The notes under the pieces: model-generated
The model's database searches: none
Told to the model about the DNA's origin: nothing
Seen by the model: only the letters and a program-made list of their open reading frames with translations
Program-made: the position numbers and the translations under genes
Shown: positions 5,750 through 11,440 of the stretch, piece by piece
Numbering within the stretch: position 1 is the stretch's first letter
Layout of the letters: each line of letters opens with the position of its first letter
Origin: Candidatus Kuenenbacteria bacterium CG_4_8_14_3_um_filter_39_15
GTDB lineage: Bacteria; Patescibacteriota; Patescibacteriia; UBA2196; GWA2-42-15
DNA: 11,440 nt
Direction of reading: 5' to 3'
Assembly: GCA_002782365.1 (NCBI GenBank)
Contig: PFHP01000002.1
Coordinates: forward strand, 10,398 to 21,837

Positions 5750-7108
5750 ATGCTTAAAAAAATCATTGCCATCTTTCTAATTACCAGCCATTTATTGCTT
5801 ATCACTGGCAGCTGCAACGCTGATGCTGCTTTTAATCCAGATTTTATCATCGCTGATGCGGAATTGATTGACTATGACACGATGCATATGGACCAAATTC
5901 AAGATTTCTTAAAAAGTAAAAACAGCTACCTGGCCACTTATGTTGATCCTAATGTGCGCATCACTGCCAGCCAAGCCATCTATGACGCGGCCAATCTGCA
6001 TAAAATAAATCCCAAATATATTTTAGTCCTCTTGCAAAAAGAGCAGAGCTTAATTGAAGACGGTTCCCCGGTGAGCGACCAACTAGACTGGGCGACCGGC
6101 TACGGTATTTGCGATAGCTGTAAAAAAACAGATGACAAAGTCCAAAAATACAAAGGCTTTACCAATCAAGTTGACTGGGGCGCCGGCGGCACCAGATTCT
6201 ATTTTGATAATCCGAATAATTTCACTTTTCAAGTCGGACAAACTTACACCATTGACGACCAGAAAGTTAATATCTCTAATAACGCCACGCGGGCGCTCTA
6301 TATTTACACCCCGCACATTCACGGCAATGAAAACTTTTTTAACATCTGGCAAAAATGGTTCTCGGCCGTTTATTTTGAAGGCTCACTGCTTCAAGACACC
6401 AAAGACGGCGGCATTTATCTTATCCGCGACGGTACAAAACATCCTTTTCTTTCCAAGTCTGCCTATCTTTCCCGTTATCCGTCATTTGAACGAGTCATAC
6501 CAGCCAATCCGGCTGATTTAGATAAATACCCCACTGGCGCAGCCATTCAATATTCAAATTATTCACTGCTCCAAGTCCCGACTGGCGGCATTTATCTCTT
6601 AGACGATGACACTCTCCGACCAATTGTTTCCAAAGAAACTTTTCGGCTTTTAGGCTTTAACCCGGAAGAAATAATTTCAGTTAAAACCAATGATATTTTC
6701 TTTTACAAAATTGGCCAGCCGATTAGCGAATCAAGCGCTTATCCCACTGGCGCTCTTCTTCAAGATAAAACCAGCGGCGGAGTTTACTATGTCCAGGACG
6801 GGGCCAAATACCCGATTATCGCGCGCGAACTGATGAAACTCTATTACCCAAATAAAAAAATAACTCCCATCACTCCGGCTGAACTTAAAAATTATCCCAC
6901 TAAGGAGCCAATCAAGCTCAAAGACGGGGAATTGGCTACCTCGCCTGATAACCCGGCCGTCTATGTCATTGCCAACGGCGAAAAACGCGCTTTTGCCACA
7001 ACCGCGGCCTTTACCAAATTGGGCTATAAATGGGAAAATGTCATTAAAGTTCCAGCCAAAGTTTTAGACTTGCATAAAACTGGAGAAGTAATAGCAGAGA
7101 TAAATTAA
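5750..7108 (+). CDS. Exported transglycosylase-like protein with four C-terminal repeats
   Basis: A 452-residue secreted protein. Residues 1-26 form a signal peptide (MLKKI, hydrophobic core, then CNADA before AFNPDF). Residues 28-205 resemble the N-terminal domain of exported actinobacterial and CPR proteins often annotated 'hemagglutinin': FNPDFIIADAEL, QIQDFLKSK, ASQAIYDAANLHKINPKYILVLLQKEQSLI, then WATGYGICDSC and YKGFTNQVDWGAGGTRFYF. The KEQ glutamate (Glu98) sits where lysozyme-like transglycosylases carry their catalytic acid, so peptidoglycan cleavage is a plausible but unproven activity. Residues 211-448 contain four diverged repeats of about 60 residues, each with a GGIYLIRDG-like strand, a hydrophobic 'pf.sk..f' segment and a closing 'yPTG..I' (212-266, 274-325, 340-388, 398-448). 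These could bind wall or surface glycans. It is divergent from the pilin-like gene and may be leaderless. Confidence 0.75.
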   Translation: MLKKIIAIFLITSHLLLITGSCNADAAFNPDFIIADAELIDYDTMHMDQIQDFLKSKNSYLATYVDPNVRITASQAIYDAANLHKINPKYILVLLQKEQSLIEDGSPVSDQLDWATGYGICDSCKKTDDKVQKYKGFTNQVDWGAGGTRFYFDNPNNFTFQVGQTYTIDDQKVNISNNATRALYIYTPHIHGNENFFNIWQKWFSAVYFEGSLLQDTKDGGIYLIRDGTKHPFLSKSAYLSRYPSFERVIPANPADLDKYPTGAAIQYSNYSLLQVPTGGIYLLDDDTLRPIVSKETFRLLGFNPEEIISVKTNDIFFYKIGQPISESSAYPTGALLQDKTSGGVYYVQDGAKYPIIARELMKLYYPNKKITPITPAELKNYPTKEPIKLKDGELATSPDNPAVYVIANGEKRAFATTAAFTKLGYKWENVIKVPAKVLDLHKTGEVIAEIN

Positions 7109-7164
7109 ATGCTATTTTAAATTAGCTTAATTTAAGAATTAATGCTACATAGCATTCCATTTTA

Positions 7165-7298
7165 TCTGTCAGAATTATTTTTTAAAAGACATAAATTTTT
7201 TTCCAGCGAAAAAATTTACTCTATAGTTCGCAAAATTCCGCCAAAGGCGGACCAAGCAATTTTGCTCACCAAAGCTTTTAAAAAATAATTCTGCCAGA
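7165..7298. repeat. 134-bp inverted-repeat element between convergent genes
   Basis: The ends 7165-7188 and 7275-7298 pair over 24 bp with one mismatch, including a perfect 19-bp core (7170-7188 with 7275-7293). The interior has its own hairpin: gcaaaatt (7230-7237) with aattttgc (7258-7265), enclosing ccgcc/ggcgg (7238-7242 with 7246-7250). The element fills most of the spacer 7109-7324 between the convergent ends of the transglycosylase-like and baseplate-J-like genes. The layout suits a MITE-like insertion or a two-way terminator, since each arm contains a T6/A6 run. A smaller hairpin, aatgct/agcatt (7141-7156), lies just before it. No ORF is inside. Confidence 0.65.
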
Positions 7299-7324
7299 CA
7301 AAGTTAGTTTTAACATAATTATTA

Positions 7325-8545
7325 CTAAAAACTCAAAATAATATTTATTCTATTGCCGTTCTGCGGTATTTTGCTGGTAATGCTGTAGCGAAATTTAAAT
7401 CTGGCGTCTTTAATGTTATCTTTACTTAAGAGCAATCTCCTGGCTTCATATTCGGTTTTGCCTTTTAGTTCATCTTTGAGCGCTGACAGATCAAGCGGCA
7501 AAGAAATTTGGTTTCTAGCATGAATCTTCAATTTGGCCGTACCTTTGTTCACATCAAATTCAGCCACGGTCACCTCAAAAACATCCTGCGAGGTCTGGAC
7601 TAATTTTTTATCGCCCGCTGTTTTCTCCATAATTTTTTTCAAAATATTCTCCCTGACTTTATCTTCATCCCAAGTCAACGCCTTGGCCTTGGTGGTGACT
7701 TTCATTTCAAAATTTTCTATCTCCTCCTCAAGCTCCACCGTTTTTTCCACGCTCTCCAAGCCGTATTCAACCATCTCCTCCCGCAGTTTCTGCCCGGCCA
7801 AAAGACCGGCTTCAATTTTCTTTTTTAACATCGGCTTCAATTCGGCCACAATTTTTTCCTGCGCGTTTTTTAAATCATCTGCCGACACCACTCTAATCAC
7901 CTTGTTTGTTCCGCCCAAGAGTTTGTTTTTTACCTCGCCGTATATTTTATTCTGTTTGGAAAAAGGCAAATCAATAATGGTCAGCCTGCCCGGAGGGATA
8001 TTGCCCTCTTCGCCCGCTTCAGCCGCGACAATGCTAGCCACAAGATTGCCATAAATAATATTGCCTTCAGCCGATACCTCGGCTTTGGGAATCTCAATAT
8101 TATCTTTTAAATAGAACACTAGCCCGTCATCCGTCACCAGTTTGTTCTGTGTCGTCAACGGCTGTGCCAGGCCAGTTTGATTGAAAAATACAGCCTCGCC
8201 CGCGGCCTTTTCGCCCACATTCTTTTCGCCAGTAGTGGCAAATGTTTTTGACAAACTCTCTTCAACTTCAACTATCTCGCCCTGAAACTTATTATTCACC
8301 AGATCTTCCTTGGTTAGACCGGCATCAATTATCACCTCAAAATCATTCTCTACCGCTTCAGTTTTCGGCACGACTGTCACGTCAACTTCGGGAAAGACAT
8401 AAATAAACAAAGCAGCCACAAAGGCAAAAAATAGGCACAGCAAGAAAACCCGCCAAATTTTACTTTTTTTTCTCTTTGGCCGCGCGCTATAATATTCTCC
8501 GCCGATAGATTTTTGATGATAATCGTAACGAGTCATAAACGTCAT
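7325..8545 (-). CDS. Membrane-anchored baseplate-J-like protein
   Basis: A 406-residue protein with a basic cytoplasmic N-terminus (SARPKRKKSK), one membrane helix (about residues 31-51, IWRVFLLCLFFAFVAALFIYV) and a large outer domain. The segment GEIVEVEESLSKTFATTGEKNV..A.GEAVFFNQT, followed by LVASIVAAEAGEEGNIPPGRLTI (about 168-190), has the 'A..aG..GN.p.G' pattern of the baseplate-J/gp47-like fold, which occurs in single-pass proteins of CPR genomes as well as in phage tails. A Glu/Lys-rich, probably helical region follows (about 225-300). It is not part of a phage cluster here. It starts 3 nt after the alaS stop, so it should be cotranscribed with alaS. MTRYDY at 8536 is an equally possible start. 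Function is unknown; an envelope structural role is likely. Confidence 0.65.
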   Translation of the reverse strand: MTFMTRYDYHQKSIGGEYYSARPKRKKSKIWRVFLLCLFFAFVAALFIYVFPEVDVTVVPKTEAVENDFEVIIDAGLTKEDLVNNKFQGEIVEVEESLSKTFATTGEKNVGEKAAGEAVFFNQTGLAQPLTTQNKLVTDDGLVFYLKDNIEIPKAEVSAEGNIIYGNLVASIVAAEAGEEGNIPPGRLTIIDLPFSKQNKIYGEVKNKLLGGTNKVIRVVSADDLKNAQEKIVAELKPMLKKKIEAGLLAGQKLREEMVEYGLESVEKTVELEEEIENFEMKVTTKAKALTWDEDKVRENILKKIMEKTAGDKKLVQTSQDVFEVTVAEFDVNKGTAKLKIHARNQISLPLDLSALKDELKGKTEYEARRLLLSKDNIKDARFKFRYSITSKIPQNGNRINIILSF

Positions 8546-8548
8546 GTC

Positions 8549-10420
8549 TTATTGCAAAATTGCCTTGATCCGCCTGACACCGGCCGAACTCGCCTCTTCC
8601 TTAATAATTTTAAAATGCCCCAGCACTCCAGTCCGCGCCACATGCGGACCGCCGCAGATCTCGCGGCTGTAGTCACCGATGCTATAAACCTTGACCTGCT
8701 CGCCATATTTATCAGCGAACACTCCGATCGCCCCTTTTTTCTTGGCCTCGGCAACAGGCAGCTCAACAAAGTTAACCGGCAAATCATCATCAATCAGCTG
8801 ATTGACAATTTTTTCTACCGCCGCTTTCTGTTCAGCGCTCATTTTTGCTCCGTGCGAAAAATCAAAACGCAAACGTTCATCCGTGATATTTGACCCCCGC
8901 TGAAAAACATGGTCGCCCAATACCTGCCTTAAGGCCGCATGCAACAGGTGCGTGGCTGTATGATATTTGATAGTCTGCTCTGTCTGCTCGCCCAGTCCGC
9001 CTTTAAATTTCCCGGCCGCGGCCGTGCGCGACAGCTCTTGATGTTTTTTAAACTCCTGATTAAATCCTGGCTCATCAACACTAAAACCTTTCTCATACGC
9101 CATCTCTTTTGTCAGCTCCAGAGGAAAACCATAAGTCTGAAACAAATTAAACGTTGCCAAACCACTTAGCTCCGTTGTGTGCTTTTGTGTTTTCCGCCCT
9201 CTCCCCGTTCCCCTCTCCCGCAAAACGGGAGAGGGGCTAGGGGTGAGGGATTGCACTTTTGTGTTTTCTGTACTTTTGTGAAATTCTTTTAACCCTGCCT
9301 GCAATGTCTTGGTAAATTTATCTTCCTCTGTTTTAAAATTAGCCAGCACAAATTCTTTGTTTTTAATCAACTCCGGATAAACATCCCCCATCGCCGACAT
9401 CACCGCTTGCCCAATTTTATGGGTAAAATTATCCTGAATGCCAATCATTCGGCCGTGACGGATTGCCCGCCGGATTAATTTCCTGACCACATAACCTTGG
9501 TCAACATTTGACGGCGCAATGCCCAGATCATCGCCCATAATAAAAGTAGCGGCGCGCAGATGGTCGGCGATAATGCGCATTGATCTGACAAATTCGCCTT
9601 CATATTTTTTCCCGGCTAATTCTTCAATCTTATCAACCAGGGGCTTGATTAATTCCTGATAATTATCCTGATAGCCATTTAACACTGAAACAGTTCTCTC
9701 CACGCCCATGCCCGTATCAACATTTTTCTGGGCGAGCGGTTCAAATTTTCCGCTGGCTGTTTTGTTGTATTCCATAAAAACATCATTCCAAATCTCCACA
9801 TATTTGCCGCAGCTGCAAGCAGGCTGGCAATCGGGCCCGCAAGCTGGTTTGGCTGTGACATAAAACATTTCTGAATCCGGCCCGCACGGCCCGGCCGCTC
9901 CGGCCGGTCCCCACCAGTTTTCTTTTTTGCCATATTTAAAAATCTTTGCCTCGGGTATGCCCAAACCCTGCCAGATGTTAAACGCCTCGCGATCAAACGG
10001 CGCGCTTGCCCCCCGTAGCTTGAGCGAAGGGGGGTCTCCGGCAAAAACAGTCACTGCTAATTTCTCCACCGGTATTCCCAGCCACTTCTTAGAAGTTAAA
10101 AATTCATAACTCCATTCAAGCGCCTCTTTTTTACCATAATCGCCCAAAGACCAATTGCCCAGCATTTCAAAAAAAGTCAGATGCCATTGGTCGCCCACGC
10201 AATCAATATCCCCTGTCCTGACGCATTTCTGAAAATTTACCAGCCGTTGGCCAGCCGGATGTTTTTCACCCATCAGAAAAGGCACCAACGGGTGCATGCC
10301 GGCCGTAGTAAAAAGCACGCTGGGGTCATTTTCCGGCACCAAACTCGCGCTCGGAATAACCGCGTGCCCTTTTTCAGCAAAAAATTCTAAATATTTTTTC
10401 CGTAATTGTTCAGAAGTCAT
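8549..10420 (-). CDS. alaS: Alanyl-tRNA synthetase, short form without C-Ala domain
   Basis: Charges tRNAAla with alanine in the cytoplasm. The 623 residues carry the class II catalytic core: SVLFTTAGMHPLVPFLMG near 34-51, FQKCVRTGDIDCVGDQWHLTFFEMLGNWSLGDY near 63-95, and GMGVERT near 237-243. A tRNA-binding helical region includes GYVVRKLIRRAIRHGR (about 308-323). The editing domain keeps the zinc-site HTATHLLH (about 486-493) and CGGPH (about 588-592), so clearance of mischarged Ser/Gly should be intact. The protein ends right after the editing domain (GVRRIKAIL) and lacks the DHHA1/C-Ala region that brings most bacterial AlaRS to about 870 residues. Two in-frame extras lie at about 129-138 (PPSLKLRGAS) and about 382-414 (LTPSPSPVLRERG inside), each coinciding with a palindromic DNA repeat. 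It heads a two-gene unit with the baseplate-J-like gene. A weak promoter candidate (TTGATT, 16 bp, TAAAAT) ends about 10 nt before the ATG. Confidence 0.95.
   Translation of the reverse strand: MTSEQLRKKYLEFFAEKGHAVIPSASLVPENDPSVLFTTAGMHPLVPFLMGEKHPAGQRLVNFQKCVRTGDIDCVGDQWHLTFFEMLGNWSLGDYGKKEALEWSYEFLTSKKWLGIPVEKLAVTVFAGDPPSLKLRGASAPFDREAFNIWQGLGIPEAKIFKYGKKENWWGPAGAAGPCGPDSEMFYVTAKPACGPDCQPACSCGKYVEIWNDVFMEYNKTASGKFEPLAQKNVDTGMGVERTVSVLNGYQDNYQELIKPLVDKIEELAGKKYEGEFVRSMRIIADHLRAATFIMGDDLGIAPSNVDQGYVVRKLIRRAIRHGRMIGIQDNFTHKIGQAVMSAMGDVYPELIKNKEFVLANFKTEEDKFTKTLQAGLKEFHKSTENTKVQSLTPSPSPVLRERGTGRGRKTQKHTTELSGLATFNLFQTYGFPLELTKEMAYEKGFSVDEPGFNQEFKKHQELSRTAAAGKFKGGLGEQTEQTIKYHTATHLLHAALRQVLGDHVFQRGSNITDERLRFDFSHGAKMSAEQKAAVEKIVNQLIDDDLPVNFVELPVAEAKKKGAIGVFADKYGEQVKVYSIGDYSREICGGPHVARTGVLGHFKIIKEEASSAGVRRIKAILQ
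9197..9249. repeat. Palindromic repeat inserted in frame within alaS
   Basis: An imperfect 53-bp palindrome. Inner arms cccctctcccg (9210-9220) and cgggagagggg (9226-9236) pair over 11 bp around a 5-nt loop. Outer arms 9197-9206 and 9240-9249 pair over 10 bp with one mismatch. It is translated as about LTPSPSPVLRERGTGRG. The 13-bp sequence cttttgtgttttc occurs on both sides (9182-9194 and 9256-9268), and its first 8 bases recur at 9273-9280. The flanks therefore look like a duplicated target or a small amplification. Confidence 0.75.
10009..10034. repeat. Second palindromic repeat inserted in frame within alaS
   Basis: C6 (10009-10014) and G6 (10029-10034) enclose the loop gtagcttgagcgaa. 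It is translated on the minus strand as PPSLKLRGA, between the conserved VTVFAGD strand and the APFDREAFNIW helix. Known AlaRS sequences such as that of E. coli have almost no spacer there. The base composition is out of step with the gene, supporting insertion of a short palindromic repeat. Confidence 0.6.
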
Positions 10421-10482
10421 ATTGTCTTTATTTTACCAAAACCACCAAAAAAATCAATTTATGACATTTAATAAGATAAAAA

Positions 10483-10511
10483 TTGACATGAGATAAATTT
10501 AACTATATAAT
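10483..10511 (+). promoter_or_regulatory. Consensus sigma-70 promoter of the small-protein/hicBA operon
   Basis: A perfect TTGACA (10483-10488), a 17-bp spacer and a perfect TATAAT (10506-10511). Transcription would begin near 10518, giving a leader of about 21 nt before the ATG at 10539. Imperfect direct repeats (tgacat plus agataaa: 10462-10480 and 10484-10497) overlap and precede the -35 and could be an autorepression operator, as is usual for toxin-antitoxin operons. Confidence 0.85.
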
Positions 10512-10538
10512 TACTACAGAAAAACTAATAATAATTAT

Positions 10539-10718
10539 ATGAATACATCCAGTGTTAAAATACAAACTAATAACCCTCATGTTGTTAATTCCATTCTTGA
10601 TGAATTACGGCTGTTGCGAACAGAAGTAATGATGCTTTTCCCGCAGGAAAATATTGAAGATTATGCTCATCCCAAAAAGATTAAGAAATCTTATCAAAAA
10701 GCTAAAGACAAATATTGA
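10539..10718 (+). CDS. 59-residue small protein, antitoxin-like
   Basis: Too short for the usual length cut-off, but well placed: it is the first ORF after a perfect promoter and ends (TGA) 13 nt before hicB. The protein starts MNTSSVKIQTNNPHVVNSI, continues with a predicted helix (LDELRLLRTEVMMLF), and ends PQENIEDYAHPKKIKKSYQKAKDKY. The 'P.EN.EDY..P..IKKSY..A...Y' ending resembles, from memory, small antitoxin-like proteins in CPR genomes; I cannot name a family. It may be a third component of the hicBA operon, perhaps the DNA-binding part missing from this HicB, or an antitoxin that has lost its own toxin. No Shine-Dalgarno site is seen. Confidence 0.65.
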   Translation: MNTSSVKIQTNNPHVVNSILDELRLLRTEVMMLFPQENIEDYAHPKKIKKSYQKAKDKY

Positions 10719-10731
10719 TTAAATTAAATTT

Positions 10732-10986
10732 ATGAAATACTACACTTTTCGAACTATTATTGAACCCGATGAAAATAACACTTATCACGGTTGGGTGCCA
10801 GCCTTAAAAGGCTGTCATACTTTTGGCGATTCCATTGAAGAAACAAAGAAAAATTTGAAAGAAGCCATAGAAGTATACGTGGAAAGTTTGGAAACTGATG
10901 GCGAACCCATACCGCAAGAACAGGGGTTGGAATCGTTTGAAACCATTGCTCTCGCAACGCCAGTTTCTCAAGAGTCTTATGTCTAA
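10732..10986 (+). CDS. hicB: HicB-family antitoxin
   Basis: An 84-residue HicB-type antitoxin that should bind and neutralise the HicA mRNA interferase. The partial RNase H-like fold is clear: YTFRTIIEPDENNTYHGWVPALKGCHTFGDSIEETKKNLKEAIEVYVESL (residues 4-53), with the family's 'W.P.L.GC.t.GdT.eEA..n..ea' pattern. The tail (PIPQEQGLESFETIALATPVSQESYV) is short and shows no helix-turn-helix or ribbon-helix-helix domain, so this protein alone may not bind the operator. It overlaps hicA by 8 nt, implying coupled translation. It follows the 59-residue gene by 13 nt without a clear ribosome site, so it may rely on reinitiation. Confidence 0.92.
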   Translation: MKYYTFRTIIEPDENNTYHGWVPALKGCHTFGDSIEETKKNLKEAIEVYVESLETDGEPIPQEQGLESFETIALATPVSQESYV

Positions 10987-11203
10987 ACTGCCAGTGATAA
11001 AACCAAAAGAATTAATTAAAATTTTAAAGAATTTTGGTTTTGTTGAACACAGACAAAAAGGTTCGCATTTAATTCTAAAACATTCTGATGGCCAGCGAGC
11101 TGTTATTCCAATTCATCAAGGCCGTGATATTCCAACAGGCACATTAAGATCTATTCTAAACGATGCGGATATTTCGGTTGATGAACTAACCAAATATTTA
11201 TAA
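10979..11203 (+). CDS. hicA: HicA-family mRNA interferase toxin
   Basis: A 74-residue toxin of the HicA family, a double-stranded-RNA-binding-like fold that cleaves mRNA. MSKLPVIKPKELIKILKNFGFVEHRQKGSHLILKH contains the family's first helix and the 'G-S-H' strand with the catalytic histidine (residue 31), followed by VIPIHQGRDIPTGTLRSILNDADIS, the usual C-terminal half. All key positions are present, so it should be active. I start it at 10979 because the longer frame back to 10898 lies inside hicB and encodes nothing family-like. The gene order is antitoxin first, the common hicBA arrangement. Confidence 0.93.
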   Translation: MSKLPVIKPKELIKILKNFGFVEHRQKGSHLILKHSDGQRAVIPIHQGRDIPTGTLRSILNDADISVDELTKYL

Positions 11204-11230
11204 ACTTTAGATTTATTCTTTTATCCTTTT

Positions 11231-11275
11231 CTTCCATTTATCAACCCGCCATTGCTGTCGGGCTGATAAATGAAG
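11231..11275. repeat. Inverted repeat 28 nt after hicA
   Basis: A hairpin with arms 11231-11243 and 11264-11275 (attttatca-type, one bulged c), continued inward by cccg/cggg (11245-11248 with 11259-11262) around a 10-nt loop. No U-tract follows, so it is not a simple terminator. It is the first of three adjacent palindromes. Confidence 0.5.
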
Positions 11276-11327
11276 GGGGCAGGAGAGAATAGTGCTTTGT
11301 TCTCCTCTCCCTGCCCCAAATCTTTTT
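11276..11327 (+). terminator. Probable terminator of the hicBA operon
   Basis: ggggcagg (11276-11283) pairs with cctgcccc (11310-11317), and agag (11284-11287) with ctct (11305-11308) around one bulged c. That is 12 bp of stem, followed by aaa and then tcttttt. The U-run starts a few bases late, but this is the only such structure downstream of hicA. Confidence 0.55.
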
Positions 11328-11331
11328 CCCC

Positions 11332-11371
11332 TCATCCTGATCCCGCGACCGCGGGAGAGGGATCAGGATGA
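11332..11371. repeat. Palindromic repeat with 12-bp perfect arms
   Basis: tcatcctgatcc (11332-11343) and ggatcaggatga (11360-11371) are exact complements. An alternative inner hairpin is tcccgc/gcggga (11341-11346 with 11351-11356). It shares the 10-base sequence cgggagaggg (11352-11361) with the palindrome inside alaS (9226-9235), suggesting the same repeat family. The rest of 11372-11440 shows no gene or structure I can support. Confidence 0.55.
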
Positions 11372-11440
11372 CAGGATTGATGATATTTTCTGCTATTTGC
11401 GTAACACCAATTAATCAATAAAAATTAAAAGCAACCAAAG

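Noticed and set aside
7325..8545. Baseplate-J-like gene as evidence of a prophage
   Set aside because: No other phage structural, integrase or packaging gene is present, and the protein has a membrane anchor, as in non-phage CPR proteins.
9679..10044. A 121-residue ORF on the minus strand overlapping alaS
   Set aside because: It is an out-of-frame shadow of alaS; its sequence is low-complexity Arg/Pro and has no start signal.
10898..10978. A 27-codon extension of HicA
   Set aside because: It lies inside hicB in another frame and encodes nothing family-like; MSKLPVIKPKEL fits HicA length and start.
1..11440. tRNA or rRNA genes
   Set aside because: No cloverleaf with a T-loop GTTCAA-type signature or rRNA-like conserved segment was seen on either strand by eye.

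Overview
The window looks like part of a small-genome Candidate Phyla Radiation (Patescibacteria) chromosome. This is inferred from gene content, not from a marker search. The evidence is a short alanyl-tRNA synthetase that stops right after its editing domain, a membrane-anchored baseplate-J-like protein, a short prepilin-like protein, a secreted transglycosylase-like protein with C-terminal repeats, few clear Shine-Dalgarno sites, and very AT-rich repetitive spacers between moderately AT-rich genes. TGA acts as a stop codon (the 59-residue gene at 10539-10718 ends with it), so there is no sign of the TGA-to-glycine code.

Layout. Positions 1-5668 are all on the minus strand. In transcription order they hold a prepilin-like protein, a GT28/MGDG-synthase-like glycosyltransferase, a HIT-family hydrolase, S-adenosylhomocysteine hydrolase followed by a probable terminator, a winged-helix protein translationally coupled to a frameshifted membrane protein, and a YbaK/ProX-type aminoacyl-tRNA deacylase. 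A divergent promoter region at 5669-5749 separates these from a plus-strand gene for an exported transglycosylase-like protein (5750-7108). That gene converges on a minus-strand pair, alaS and a baseplate-J-like protein (10420 to 7325). The last part (10483-11203) is a plus-strand operon with a consensus sigma-70 promoter, a 59-residue small protein, and a hicB-hicA toxin-antitoxin pair. A cluster of hairpins follows it.

How the genes relate. Two genes concern translation fidelity: alaS, which keeps its editing site, and the YbaK-like deacylase. ahcY and the HIT protein are adjacent and may share adenosine/nucleotide salvage. The pilin, glycosyltransferase, transglycosylase-like and baseplate-J-like proteins all point to the cell envelope. 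HicBA is an accessory stability or stress module.

Main unusual signals. (1) alaS carries two separate in-frame insertions of GC-rich palindromic repeats that are translated into protein, and a third palindrome forms the tail of the YbaK-like gene. This resembles the palindromic elements known inside Rickettsia genes. (2) Two spacers carry related AT-rich inverted-repeat elements that share a 38-bp identical stretch. (3) A 134-bp element with 24-bp inverted ends sits between convergent genes. (4) One membrane-protein gene has a single-base frameshift at a homopolymer. (5) The divergent promoter pair is placed as expected for leaderless mRNAs.
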